Origin: Aminobacter aminovorans | Lineage (GTDB): Bacteria; Pseudomonadota; Alphaproteobacteria; Rhizobiales; Rhizobiaceae | Length of the DNA: 64,000 nucleotides | NCBI RefSeq assembly: GCF_900445235.1 | Contig: NZ_UFSM01000001.1 | Coordinates: forward strand, 4,541,501 to 4,605,500 | Direction of reading: 5' to 3' | Shown here: positions 53,456 to 62,891 of the stretch, in pieces | Layout of the letters: every line of letters starts with the position of its first letter | How positions within the stretch are numbered: position 1 is the stretch's first letter | The notes under the pieces: model-generated | What the model was told of the DNA's origin: nothing | The model's input: the letters and a program-made list of their open reading frames with translations, nothing else | Databases searched by the model: none | Translations under genes and position numbers: made by a program

Positions 53456-54348
53456 ATCCGCTCCAGTCGGGGATCGAAATAGTCGCGCAGGAAATCACCG
53501 AACAGGTTGATGCCGACCGAAGAGATCAACACGGCGATGCCGGGCGCAATGACGATCCATGGCTGCTCGTAGAGGAAGTCGCGACCTTCCGAGATCATGA
53601 CACCCCAGGATGCCGTTGGCGGCTGGACGCCGAGACCGAGAAAGGACAAGGCTGCCTCGGAGATGATGACCAGCGCGATGTCGAGCGTGGCGACGACAAG
53701 CACCGCCGGCAGCACGTTGGGCAGGACGTGAGTGAAGATGATGCGCATCTGCGACACGCCCATGGTGATCGCCGCGTCGACATAGTCGAGCGTGCGGATC
53801 CGCATGGTTTCGCTGCGCACGATGCGGGCGAAATTGATCCACAGCGCAAACGCCAGCGCCATGACCAGCGTGGCGAAACCGGCGCCCAGAACGGCCATGA
53901 AGATCAGCGCCAGAAGCAGGAACGGAAAGGCGAGCTGGAAATCGACGATGCGCATGATGATGGTGTCGACGATGCCGCCGAAATAGCCGGCAAGGGCCCC
54001 GAGCGTCGCGCCGACGACAAGTGCTATCGACACCACGATCAGCGCTACCTGGATCGACACCTGTGCGCCCATGACGGTGCGGCTGAGTATGTCGCGGCCC
54101 ATATTGTCGCCGCCTAGCAGGTTGGTGGTCGAGCCGCCCTCCTGCCAGACAACAGGGGCGTAGCGCCATTCGATGACCTGCTTGGCGTGATCGTGCGGGG
54201 CGATGGATTTCGCAAAGAGCGCACAGAGCACGACGATGGCGATCAGGAACAGGCCGGTCAGGCCCTTGGCGCTGCGGCCGAGGCTGCCGAGGAAGCGCCG
54301 CTCCGGGACGGGCCTCGTTGCAGCGGGAACGATCACGGCCTCAGTCAT
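53452..54348 (-). CDS. dipeptide ABC transporter permease (DppC-like)
   Basis: A 298-residue permease with six membrane helices: a soluble N-terminus (VPERRFLGSLGRSAKGLTG), then TNLLGGDNMGRDILSRTVMG (the DppC GTDxxGRD motif) and an EAA loop near YVDAAITMGVSQMRIIFTHV. It forms the translocation pore with DppB. It overlaps the DppB gene by 8 bases. Confidence 0.93.
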   Translation of the reverse strand: MTEAVIVPAATRPVPERRFLGSLGRSAKGLTGLFLIAIVVLCALFAKSIAPHDHAKQVIEWRYAPVVWQEGGSTTNLLGGDNMGRDILSRTVMGAQVSIQVALIVVSIALVVGATLGALAGYFGGIVDTIIMRIVDFQLAFPFLLLALIFMAVLGAGFATLVMALAFALWINFARIVRSETMRIRTLDYVDAAITMGVSQMRIIFTHVLPNVLPAVLVVATLDIALVIISEAALSFLGLGVQPPTASWGVMISEGRDFLYEQPWIVIAPGIAVLISSVGINLFGDFLRDYFDPRLERM

Positions 54349-55330
54349 TGCGCACCCTCGGGTCGATGAAGCGGTACAGGATGTCGACGATCAGGTTGAG
54401 CGAGATGAACAGCGCCGCAGACACCAACACCACCGCCTGGATGATCGGATAGTCGCGGACATGGATGGAATCGACAGCGAGCCGGCCGATGCCGGGCCAG
54501 GCGAACACCGTCTCGATGACCACAGTGCCCGACAGGAGCGCGCCCATCTGCAGGCCGGCCAGGGTGACGATGGGCAACAGTGCGTTGCGCAAGGCATGGC
54601 GCAGGATGATGGTGAGGCGCGGTGCACCCTTGGCGGTGGCGAAGGTGATGTAATCCTGCTGCAGCACTTCCAGCATGGCCGAACGGATCAGCCGCGCATT
54701 GACCGCCACCAGAACGAAGGCGAGCGAGATCGACGGCAGGATGAAGTAGCGGAAGGCGTTCCAGAAGATGCCGATGTCGCGTTCGGCGACGGCGCGGCCG
54801 ATGCTGGCCAGGGCCGAGCCGCGATAACCAGAGGCGGGCAGCCAGCGCAACTCGATCGAGAACCACAGGATCATCAGCACGGCGAGCAGGAAGCCCGGCA
54901 TAGACACACCGAGCACGGCGATGAACGTGCCGGCATAATCCAGCCAGCTGTTGCGCTTGAGTGCGGTGACGATGCCGAGCGGGATGGCAATGACGAAGGC
55001 CAGGAGCAGCGTCCAGAAGGCGAGTTCGCCAGTCGCCGGGAGGCGGTCGGCGATCAGGCTGGTGACCGGGACTCCCTGGCGGATGGAGGTGCCGAGGTCT
55101 CCCTGCACGGCATTGCCGAGATAAGCGACGAACTGCTCGGGCACGGAGCGCGTCAGCCCCATCTTCTCGCGCAGCGTGTCCATGTCCTGGACGCTCATGC
55201 CGGGATTGCCGGCGGCAATCACGTCGACCGGATCACCCGGCACGAGCTTGACCAGCGAGGCCACCACAAGGATGACCCCGAGCAGGATGACGGCCGCATA
55301 AAGCAGCCTCGATACGACCAGCCTCAGCAT
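54341..55330 (-). CDS. dipeptide ABC transporter permease (DppB-like)
   Basis: A 329-residue permease: RLLYAAVILLGVILVVASLV at the start, then KLVPGDPVDVIAAGNPGM, and an EAA loop YITFATAKGAPRLTIILRHA. Six helices are traceable. It follows the binding protein gene by 13 bases. Confidence 0.93.
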   Translation of the reverse strand: MLRLVVSRLLYAAVILLGVILVVASLVKLVPGDPVDVIAAGNPGMSVQDMDTLREKMGLTRSVPEQFVAYLGNAVQGDLGTSIRQGVPVTSLIADRLPATGELAFWTLLLAFVIAIPLGIVTALKRNSWLDYAGTFIAVLGVSMPGFLLAVLMILWFSIELRWLPASGYRGSALASIGRAVAERDIGIFWNAFRYFILPSISLAFVLVAVNARLIRSAMLEVLQQDYITFATAKGAPRLTIILRHALRNALLPIVTLAGLQMGALLSGTVVIETVFAWPGIGRLAVDSIHVRDYPIIQAVVLVSAALFISLNLIVDILYRFIDPRVRND

Positions 55331-55343
55331 CCGTCGGCGCGGG

Positions 55344-56948
55344 TCACGAGGCCATGCCGAGATGGTCGATGCGCAGCTCGCCGGCGGGGTTCATGCGGGC
55401 GTCGACGACGTCCTTGGCAACGACGGCAAAGTTGAGCGGTTCGAACAGCGGCTTCCAGTAAGCCTCGGTGACGACCTTGGCCTGAATCTTGTCGAGGATG
55501 GCTTGGCGCGCCGCCGGATCGGAGGTCACGCGCTGCTCGGCGATCATGCCGTCGAGTTCGGCATTCTCGTGGAAGGCACGGTTGAGCGCGCCTTTGGTGT
55601 GCAGCACCGGGTAGACGATGTCGGCGTCGGTGTAGGAATAGGTCGAGATGACCAGGTCCTGCCCGCCTTGTGCGGTGATGGCCGCCCACTGTGCGATCGG
55701 CAGGGTTTCGATTGTGATTTCGACGCCGATCTCGCGCAGCTGCGCCTGGACTACCTCCGCCGTGCGGCGGATGACCGGCGTGTCATTGGCAACGAGCTTG
55801 ACCTTGAGGCCCTTGTCGAAACCAGCCTCGGCCAGCAGCGCCTTGGCCTTCTCCGGATCGTAGCCATAGGAAAGCTCGGCGGTCTTGGGCGAATAGCCTG
55901 ATATGGAGCTTGCGATCGGCGACGTCGCCGGCACGGCGAAACCGTCGAGCGCAAAGGCGATCAGCCGCTTCTGGTCGATGGCATGCGCAAAGGCCCGGCG
56001 CACCTTCGGATTGTCGAAGGGCGGACGCTTCTGGTTGAACACCAGCGCCCGCATCATCTGGGCGGGGCGCTCGAGCATGATCGCGTCGGGATTGCCACGC
56101 AGGCGCCGCACGCTGTCGAGCGGCACCGAGGAGCCGCCATAGATGGCGTTGATCTCGCCGGTTTCGAAGGCGGCGATGCGGGTGGAGTCCTCGGGATAGT
56201 GCGAGAGCTCGACCGCATCGATGCGCGCGGGCGCGGCAACGGAGGCGTAGTCGTCGTTGCGCTCAAGCCGCATACCGCGATCGGTCGACCAGGACACGAA
56301 CTTGAACGGGCCGGCGCCAACCGGCTTGCGGCCGAACTGGTCGCCTGCCGCTTCGACGGCGGCGCGCGAAATCGGCGCGGAATAGCCGAGCGTCAGGCCG
56401 ACCCAGACGGCAACGAAGGGCTCCTTGAAGTGATAGGCGACGGTCAGCGGGTCGACCGCCTCGGCGCGCTCCAATGGTCCGAGGAAGAACGCGCTGGGCG
56501 AAGCGGCCTCGGGCGCCAGATGGCGCGCGACTGTCCAGGCGACAGCCTCGGCATCGCAGGGCGTGCCGTCATGGAACTTGACGCCGGGCTTGAGTTTGAA
56601 GGTCAGGGTCTTGTTGTCGTTGCTGAAGGCCCAGCTCTCGGCCAGGCCCGGCAGGACCTCGCCGTCATAGCCGGCGCGTGCCAGCGGCTCGTAGATCAGG
56701 TCCATCGTGGTCGAGGAGACCGACAAGGTGGTCTTATGCGGATCGAGCGTGTCAGGCTCCTCCGCACGGCCGACGCGCAACGTGCCGCCGGTCTGCTCAG
56801 CCAGCGCCTTGCCGGGCATGCCAAGCATGGCAACAGCCGTGATGGCTGCTGCACCACCGAGGAAGCCGCGGCGCGTAAGGGTCGCCTGGCGCAGATGGGA
56901 ACGCGCCAGCGCGTCGAACTGTTCGGGAGTGAGAGTGCGTAGGGACAT
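55344..56948 (-). CDS. ABC transporter substrate-binding protein, family 5 (peptide type)
   Basis: A 534-residue SBP_bac_5 protein with a twin-arginine-type signal (TRRGFLGGAAAITAVAMLG, residues 25-43). Mature marks are EPDTLDPHKTTLSVSSTTMD, LPGLAESWAFSNDNKTLTFK, LKPGVKFHDGTPCDAEAVAW and NPKVRRAFAHAIDQKRLIAF. It captures peptides for the DppBCDF set. The ATG at 56948 is used. Tat export suggests folding in the cytosol, perhaps with a cofactor, or it may still be Sec-exported. Confidence 0.93.
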   Translation of the reverse strand: MSLRTLTPEQFDALARSHLRQATLTRRGFLGGAAAITAVAMLGMPGKALAEQTGGTLRVGRAEEPDTLDPHKTTLSVSSTTMDLIYEPLARAGYDGEVLPGLAESWAFSNDNKTLTFKLKPGVKFHDGTPCDAEAVAWTVARHLAPEAASPSAFFLGPLERAEAVDPLTVAYHFKEPFVAVWVGLTLGYSAPISRAAVEAAGDQFGRKPVGAGPFKFVSWSTDRGMRLERNDDYASVAAPARIDAVELSHYPEDSTRIAAFETGEINAIYGGSSVPLDSVRRLRGNPDAIMLERPAQMMRALVFNQKRPPFDNPKVRRAFAHAIDQKRLIAFALDGFAVPATSPIASSISGYSPKTAELSYGYDPEKAKALLAEAGFDKGLKVKLVANDTPVIRRTAEVVQAQLREIGVEITIETLPIAQWAAITAQGGQDLVISTYSYTDADIVYPVLHTKGALNRAFHENAELDGMIAEQRVTSDPAARQAILDKIQAKVVTEAYWKPLFEPLNFAVVAKDVVDARMNPAGELRIDHLGMAS

Positions 56949-56974
56949 GGTGGACCTCGCCGTAGAGTGGATGA

Positions 56975-58531
56975 TCAGGCTCGCTTGAAGGCCAGTTTCT
57001 TGATGCGGTCGGAGTTCATTTCGAAGCCGTCGGCAGTCACCGCCAGCGTCGCGTTCCACGGCAGGCCGGGGCGCATATCGGTGCCGGGCTGAAGCAGAAA
57101 CCACAGGTCGACATCGGCCGCGACGATGGGGGCGGCCATGGCGCCGAGGCCGGAGCGCAGGCGGAACTCGCCCTTCGAGGCGTCGCCCGTGATCTCGACC
57201 TCGAGATCCTGCGCCCTGTTGACGTAGCGCCCGGCCAGCGGGCGCGCGGCGGCAACGCCGGCCAGAAGCGGCGCGTAGAGGCGCGGCGTGCCGCAGAAGA
57301 CACCATCGACCTTGCCGTCGGCGCGCGGGCTGAGCACCAGATCGGTGATGGCGCGCTCGGGCTTGGCGCCACCCTGGTGACCGAAGTCGAAACCGCCGAC
57401 GCCGCCGGCGTTGAGGAAGGTCGCAACGCCATCCTTGGCAACGATCTCGAAGACGTCGGGGCCGCCCTCCTGCCGGTAGCGACCGGGGGCGAGTGCGATC
57501 GGCGCCGGTGGCTTGTCGCCGAAATAGATATCGGCGATGCGCCGGCCGAGCGCGAAGGAGGCGACCTGGTCGTTGTTGGCGATGATGACGACGCCGAAGC
57601 CATCATCGACGAAGCGGGTCGATTCCGACTTGCCGCCGGCAACCGTGCCGCCATGGCCGACGGCGCGGCGTCCGCGATAGACGTCGGTAACGAGGCCGAG
57701 GCCATAGAAGCCTGTGGCGCCGTTGTCGAACACGCAGGGTGTTGCCATGCGCTCGTACATGTCGGGCGTGCCGACCTTGGGATCGAACAGGTTCTGCTGC
57801 CAGACGATCATGTCGTCGAGCGTCGAGATCATACCGCCCTCGCCGCCCAAATCGAGGCCCCAGTTGAGATTGGCCCAGCCTTCCTCGCGCCTGGTGTAGT
57901 GCGCAGCGAGCCGCTGCATCGCCGCGCCGTCGCGGATCAAAAGCGAGGTGTCGTCCATGCCGAGCGGGCCGGTGATGCGCTTGCGCAGCACTTCGTTGAA
58001 GGTCGCGCCCTCGATCTGCTCGATGATCTCCGACAGCATGAAGAAGCCGGCATTGCAGTAGGTCATGGCGCTGCCAGGCTTGAAGTTCAGCGCGTCCTGA
58101 CGAGAGATGACGTCGCGGCCGGTCTGGCGATCGGACGGCGTGAAGATCGACAAGCCGGCGAAGATCATCGCTTCGAGATGGTCGCGGAAGCCCGACGTGT
58201 TCGACGCCAGATGCGCGAGCGTCACCGGCTGTTCGAGACGCGGTACGTAAGGCAGGTGCTTCTGTACCTCGTCAGACAGGCTGAGCTTGCCTTCGGCCTC
58301 CAGCATCAGGATCAGCAGGACGGTGAACTGCTTGGTCTGCGAGCCGATGCGAATGATGGTCTTGCGGCCCATCGGCACCGCATTGTTGATATTGGCGAGG
58401 CCGTAGGCATTGGCGAAGATCTCGCGTCCGTTCTCGGTGACAGCGACGACGGCGCCGGGGCTGTCTGGGCCGGTGAAATCCTGAAACAGCGCATCGATGC
58501 GCGCGGCAAAATCGGCCGGTGCCTTGGTCAT
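56975..58531 (-). CDS. D-aminopeptidase (serine beta-lactamase-like family S12)
   Basis: A 518-residue enzyme matching D-aminopeptidase of Ochrobactrum in length and layout. Residues 1-330 are the penicillin-recognising domain: SQTK (S64, K67), YCN (158-160) and HGG (293-295). Two beta-barrel-like C-terminal domains (about 340-518) follow. The reference enzyme releases N-terminal D-residues from peptides; its known S62, K65, Y153 and H287 correspond closely here. There is no signal peptide, so it acts inside the cell on imported peptides. It is first in the operon; the ATG at 58531 is used. Confidence 0.9.
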   Translation of the reverse strand: MTKAPADFAARIDALFQDFTGPDSPGAVVAVTENGREIFANAYGLANINNAVPMGRKTIIRIGSQTKQFTVLLILMLEAEGKLSLSDEVQKHLPYVPRLEQPVTLAHLASNTSGFRDHLEAMIFAGLSIFTPSDRQTGRDVISRQDALNFKPGSAMTYCNAGFFMLSEIIEQIEGATFNEVLRKRITGPLGMDDTSLLIRDGAAMQRLAAHYTRREEGWANLNWGLDLGGEGGMISTLDDMIVWQQNLFDPKVGTPDMYERMATPCVFDNGATGFYGLGLVTDVYRGRRAVGHGGTVAGGKSESTRFVDDGFGVVIIANNDQVASFALGRRIADIYFGDKPPAPIALAPGRYRQEGGPDVFEIVAKDGVATFLNAGGVGGFDFGHQGGAKPERAITDLVLSPRADGKVDGVFCGTPRLYAPLLAGVAAARPLAGRYVNRAQDLEVEITGDASKGEFRLRSGLGAMAAPIVAADVDLWFLLQPGTDMRPGLPWNATLAVTADGFEMNSDRIKKLAFKRA

Positions 58532-58879
58532 GCCGGTCACTCCCTTACAGTTTTCGGATTGCCGGCGGCGCTGGGCGCTGCGCCGGATGTGCGTGGAAAG
58601 ACGTTGCCGCAGCGCATCTCGACTGGCGTCGATGCCGTGTCGTCCTGATGGCTGTCGCAACGCATGGTGCTGCCCTCCCGCAGTGGCCGTGGCAGCACGC
58701 CCGAGGCGCCCTGCAACGCAGGTGTTATCCTGCGAAAATCAAAACTTTTGCCGTTCCCGCTTTTTTGTGATGCAATCGGTAAGATTTCTTTTTGCATACG
58801 TCAAGTCGTTTGCGTAAACACTAAATCCCTGCCATTTTCAGAAAATGGAGCCGCTCATGCCGCCAAGACCGGAGACCAT
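58532..58879. promoter_or_regulatory. 348-base divergent control region of the D-peptide operon
   Basis: This gap lies between the D-aminopeptidase and XRE-cupin genes. The half near the regulator is AT-rich (58736-58830, with runs such as TTTTTTGTGATGCAATC and TTTCTTTTTGCATACG). It includes a near-palindrome GTTTGCGTAAAC (58808-58819), a plausible operator. The other half is GC-rich and featureless. No gene is supported here. Confidence 0.6.
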
Positions 58880-59482
58880 GTGACCCACCAACCGCGACTG
58901 AGCGAATGTTTGCGCGCCATGCGCCAGCGCCATGGGCTGAAGTTGCAGGAGGTCAGCGAGCGCACCGGGCTCGCACTCTCGACGCTGTCAAAGGTCGAGA
59001 ACGACCTGATGTCGCTGACCTATGACAAGATCCTGCAGATCTGCACGGGACTGGATATCCCGGTCACAGAGCTGCTCAACTTCGAGCCGGCAAAGGGCGT
59101 GGAGCGGACGCGGCGCTCGGTCGTGTCGGGCACCAACACGCTGCAGCTGGCGACTCGGAACTACGACTACCGCTATCTGTGCACCGATCTGGTCAACAAG
59201 CGCATGGTGCCGATAGTTGCCAGGATCCATGCCCGTACGCTGGAGCAATTCGGCCCGCTCGTCCGTCATGTCGGCGAGGAATTCGCCTATGTGCTCGACG
59301 GCGAGATCGAGATCCACACCGACCATTATGCGCCGACCCGGCTTGCCGCCGGTGACGGCGTCTACATCGATTCGACCATGGGCCATGGCTACGTCTCGGT
59401 CGGCGCCGGCGAAGCGACGATCCTATGCATCTGCTCGGCACCCGAATCCGGGCTGGAACAGGTACTGATCGACCAGGCCTAA
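58880..59482 (+). CDS. XRE family regulator with cupin domain
   Basis: A 200-residue regulator. An N-terminal HTH (LSECLRAMRQRHGLKLQEVSERTGLALSTLSKVEN) is joined to a C-terminal cupin (about 115-190: RHVGEEFAYVLDGEIEIHTD, with GDGVYIDSTMGHGY). This class (PuuR and relatives) often senses amino acids or polyamines. The GTG at 58880 is preceded by CGGAGACCAT; the nearby ATG at 58878 is out of frame and stops at once. It is divergent from the D-peptide operon. Confidence 0.9.
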   Translation: MTHQPRLSECLRAMRQRHGLKLQEVSERTGLALSTLSKVENDLMSLTYDKILQICTGLDIPVTELLNFEPAKGVERTRRSVVSGTNTLQLATRNYDYRYLCTDLVNKRMVPIVARIHARTLEQFGPLVRHVGEEFAYVLDGEIEIHTDHYAPTRLAAGDGVYIDSTMGHGYVSVGAGEATILCICSAPESGLEQVLIDQA

Positions 59483-59900
59483 CCGCCGGCGGATGCCGAC
59501 CCTCCTCCGGCAACGACCGGCCAGCGCCAGGTCGCGCGGCGCGACATGATGGCGTAGAAGGCAAGGCCGCCGGTGGCCGAGACATGCTCCACGCTACCGT
59601 GATGTCGCGTAAGGCTTCTCCGCCTTGGCCCAGAACGGCAATCGGAATGGTCAGCACGCTGAAGACGGCCAGCGCGCCAATGGCGAGGCAGGTGCCACGG
59701 TCGAAGATGATCATCGCGAGGCGCCGATCTGCAAGACTTGCCCCTGTTGAACAGCCAGCCTGGCGTGAGCCCGAAGCCTTCCATGATCGCCCCGTTGCCG
59801 CCGAAGTCGATGAGCTTGGCCAGTCCGCACGTCCAGAACGCGAAGGTGAGAAGCACGCTTTGCCAGGATATCGAAGGCAGTTCTGTCGAGGATCGCTCCG
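59479..59900 (-). pseudogene. DoxX family protein, decayed
   Basis: Fragments of a DoxX membrane protein lie in different frames. SWQSVLLTFAFWTCGLAKLI, DFGGNGAIMEGFGLTPGWLF in one frame are followed by ASLADRRLAMIIFDRGTCLA, IGALAVFSVLTIPIAVLG in another. EHVSATGGLAFYAIMSRR, ATWRWP then returns in the first. Short deletions also seem to remove residues at each junction. No start codon fits. It overlaps the regulator stop by 4 bases and lies next to the MFS gene. With several lesions, sequencing error alone is unlikely. Confidence 0.75.
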
Positions 59901-59914
59901 ATAGATTTGGGCAG

Positions 59915-61378
59915 TCAGCCCCTCTTTCCGGTCAGGCGCACGACGCGAACTGCTACCAGCACGCAGAGCGAGGGAGCGATTGCGAAGATCACCCCCAACC
60001 AGACGGCGGCGTTGGCGGCACCGTCTTTCCCGCCTGGATCGGCGATGCCCGCGAAGTTGGCAACCATACCGGCGCAGGCGGTGCCGAGGGCCATGAAGAA
60101 CAGTTGCACTGTCGTCATGCCGCCGGCGGCGAGATCCTGCTCGGTCGGCGGGGCATTTTGGAAGATGCGGGTTACGAGCCCCGGCCAGGTGACGCCGATG
60201 CCGAAGCCGGCGAGCAGCAGGCCAACGCCGATCGGCAGGAGCAGCGACCAGTCGCCGGCGCCGTTGATAGGCATGAACAGCGCAAACAGCACGAGGCCGG
60301 CGAGCACCAGAACAGGACCAAGGACGATGAGGCGATCGCCATGTCCCTGCCAGCGCGAGCTCAGGAACGACGCCAGGCTCCAGCCGATGGACATGATCGC
60401 CGCAATATAGCCTGCCCAGAGCGGCGACTGGGCGTGCAGGTTCTGCAGCAGGTAGGGCACGAAGATCTCGGGCTGTATTGCCAGCATCAGCAGCGCAATG
60501 GTGAGATAGAGCGCGCCCAGCGGCGTTGAGACGTTGAAGGCCCTTCTGGGCAGAAGGCGCGCTTCGGCACGCGCCTCGACGCCGGCGATCAGCACGATGA
60601 TGGCGAGGCCGGCGCCGAGCCCGGTCAGGTTCCACGCCATCCCGGATGACAGGCTGCCGGCGGAAACCGCAAGCACGGCAGTCGTGAGCAAGGCAAGCTG
60701 CAGATAGGGAACGGCGACGCGCTCGTTGGTGTCCCAGCTTTTCCTCGGCAAGGTGACATAGGCGAGGACGGCGAAGGCGACAGAGAAAGGAAGCAGCGAC
60801 GAGAACGCCAGGCGCCAGGCACCATACTCGGCAAAGACGCCGCCTATGGCGGGACCGACAAGCGTGGCGATGCCGAACATCGCCGACACGAGCCCGATGG
60901 CGCGGGCCCAGAGATGTTCGGGCAGGACGATGCGCGTCAGGGCATAGGCGAGAGCGAACAGGAAGCCGCCTCCGAGACCCTGGGTGGCACGGCCGACGAG
61001 CATGACCGACATGCTGGGTGCGATCGCGCAGGTCAGCGCACCCAGCGCGAAGATCGACGTGGCGAGTACATAGGCACCGCGTGGCCCGCTGCCGTTGAGC
61101 AGCTTTGCCGTCAGCGCCGAGCCGAGGATCGAGGCGACCACGAACAGGGTCGTTGCCCAGGCATAGAAGTCGAGTCCGCCGATGTCGGCAACGACTGACG
61201 GCATGGCCGTCGTTGCAATGTAAATGTTGATGGCGTGCAGCGTGACGCCGCCAGCAAGCGCGAAAGTGTAGATGCCATGCTTGCCGCTGAAGAGGTCGCC
61301 CGAGCCGGCGGTTTTCGCTGCGACGGCAGCCGCCGCGTTGCCAGCCACAGCAGCCGGCTGTTCAGAATCGAAGTTCAT
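59915..61378 (-). CDS. MFS transporter (DHA-type drug/metabolite exporter-like)
   Basis: A 487-residue major facilitator with 12-14 helices. Motif-C-like text is GVFAEYGAWRLAFSSLLPFS, with MLVGRATQGLGGGFLFALAY at helix 4 and FYAWATTLFVVASILGSALT at helix 2. The N-terminus is Ala-rich and cytosolic. It resembles EmrB/QacA (DHA2) or DHA1 exporters; the substrate is unknown. It shares the minus strand with the flavin oxidoreductase upstream (109-base gap). Confidence 0.88.
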   Translation of the reverse strand: MNFDSEQPAAVAGNAAAAVAAKTAGSGDLFSGKHGIYTFALAGGVTLHAINIYIATTAMPSVVADIGGLDFYAWATTLFVVASILGSALTAKLLNGSGPRGAYVLATSIFALGALTCAIAPSMSVMLVGRATQGLGGGFLFALAYALTRIVLPEHLWARAIGLVSAMFGIATLVGPAIGGVFAEYGAWRLAFSSLLPFSVAFAVLAYVTLPRKSWDTNERVAVPYLQLALLTTAVLAVSAGSLSSGMAWNLTGLGAGLAIIVLIAGVEARAEARLLPRRAFNVSTPLGALYLTIALLMLAIQPEIFVPYLLQNLHAQSPLWAGYIAAIMSIGWSLASFLSSRWQGHGDRLIVLGPVLVLAGLVLFALFMPINGAGDWSLLLPIGVGLLLAGFGIGVTWPGLVTRIFQNAPPTEQDLAAGGMTTVQLFFMALGTACAGMVANFAGIADPGGKDGAANAAVWLGVIFAIAPSLCVLVAVRVVRLTGKRG

Positions 61379-61487
61379 GTCGGCCTTTCCATTTTACGAG
61401 CCGACACGATCCATAAAACCTCAAGCGCAATTGAGGTCAACAGAAGAAAAATCAATTCGATGCGGCATGCTGGCAGGGAGGAGTCCG

Positions 61488-62621
61488 TCAGGCGAGCCCG
61501 AGATAGGTGGCAAGCTCGCGCGCGGCGGCCCCGCCGGCCCTGTTGGCGCCGATGGTCGATGCCGAGGGGCCGTAGCCGACGAGGTGGATGCGCGGGTCCC
61601 TCGAAACTTGTGTCGCCAGACGACCCGACATTGTGATGCCACCTCCCTCCTCGCGGATAAGCAGCGGCGCCAGATGGTCGAGGGAGCTGCGGAAACCGGT
61701 GTTCCACAAGATGACGTCGGCGCGCTGTTCGCTGCCATCGGGCCAGCGCACACCATCCTCGGTGATCTCGCTGAACATCGGCAAGCGGTTCAGCACACCA
61801 CGGTCGCGTGCGGCTTTCAGCGTCGGCGTCCACGGGATGCCGGTGACCGAGACGACCGAGCCGGGTACGAGGCCCCGCCGCACTCTGTCCTCGACGATCG
61901 CCACGGCTGCACGGCCGTCGTCCGGCGTGAATGGACGGTCGCGGAACTGCGGCTCCCGGCGCGTTACCCAGATGGTGGAAGCGACTTGGGATATCTCGTC
62001 GAGCAGTTGCAGCGCCGAGATGCCGCCGCCGACGATGACGACACGCTGACCGGCGAACTCCTGGGCGTTGCGGTAGTCGCGGGTGTGCAGCTGCCGCCCC
62101 TTGAAGCGCTCGGCGCCTGAAAAAGCGGGGATGACGGGCGTTTCCCAGGTACCGGTGGCGTTGACGATGCCGCGGACGGAAAAGGTCTCGCGGTCTGTCT
62201 CGACGCGCAGCCTCTCGCCACGATCGCAGACAACCTTGACCGTCACCGGGCGATAGACCGGCAGGTCGAACTCGCGCTCGTAGGCGGCAAAGTATTTCGG
62301 AACCGCGACCGACGCCCTGACCTCGGTGGCGCCCTCCTCGACGACGTCGGCGAACTGCATGCCGGGCAAGTCGTGGATGCGATTGACCGTCGACAGCGTT
62401 AACGACGGCCAACGATATTGCCAGGCGCCGCCGGCTTCCGGCGACTTGTCGAGGATAATGAAGTCGCGACCCGGCTGAAGTCCGAGCTTTCGCAGATTGT
62501 AGGCAGTGGAAAGCCCCGCCTGGCCGGCGCCGATGACAATGATGTCGATCTTGTAGGCCGCACGGAGATCGCCCCTGGCGGGTGGTTCGGATGTCAGGCT
62601 TGCGGCATCTTGGTCGGACAT
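61488..62621 (-). CDS. NAD(P)/FAD-dependent oxidoreductase (CzcO/monooxygenase-like)
   Basis: A 377-residue two-dinucleotide-binding flavoprotein: FAD motif IIVIGAGQAGLSTAYNLRKL and NADPH motif VVIVGGGISALQLLDEIS. A QYRWPSLTLSTVNRIHDLPG segment takes the place of the flavin monooxygenase fingerprint, so it belongs to the CzcO/TrkA-like group. Substrate unknown. I used the ATG at 62621; the frame upstream is Cys- and Ala-rich without family likeness. It may be co-transcribed with the MFS gene. Confidence 0.88.
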   Translation of the reverse strand: MSDQDAASLTSEPPARGDLRAAYKIDIIVIGAGQAGLSTAYNLRKLGLQPGRDFIILDKSPEAGGAWQYRWPSLTLSTVNRIHDLPGMQFADVVEEGATEVRASVAVPKYFAAYEREFDLPVYRPVTVKVVCDRGERLRVETDRETFSVRGIVNATGTWETPVIPAFSGAERFKGRQLHTRDYRNAQEFAGQRVVIVGGGISALQLLDEISQVASTIWVTRREPQFRDRPFTPDDGRAAVAIVEDRVRRGLVPGSVVSVTGIPWTPTLKAARDRGVLNRLPMFSEITEDGVRWPDGSEQRADVILWNTGFRSSLDHLAPLLIREEGGGITMSGRLATQVSRDPRIHLVGYGPSASTIGANRAGGAAARELATYLGLA

Positions 62622-62891
62622 GGCCCGGCAGAGATAAGCAGCCGAGGCCAACCGTGCAACGGGCCAGGCATCTCGCACATTGGCGGAAGCACAATGCTTC
62701 CAGCATATGGCGAGCATTGCCACAGCATGACAACCATCGCTGGCGCGTCATTATTTCGCATGTGATTTCAATGCGTTGGCAGAAACCAATTGTGAACCAT
62801 TTGGGGCCTAGCCAGCGGCCCACACAGCATTCGCCGGCAGCTCCTTGCGCAAACGCAGAGCCGACAACTGCCTGCCACCTGAGGGAAAAAC

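Noticed and set aside
56975..58531. Beta-lactamase
   Set aside because: The SQTK, YCN and HGG motifs with two extra C-terminal domains and 518-residue length fit D-aminopeptidase, and there is no signal peptide.
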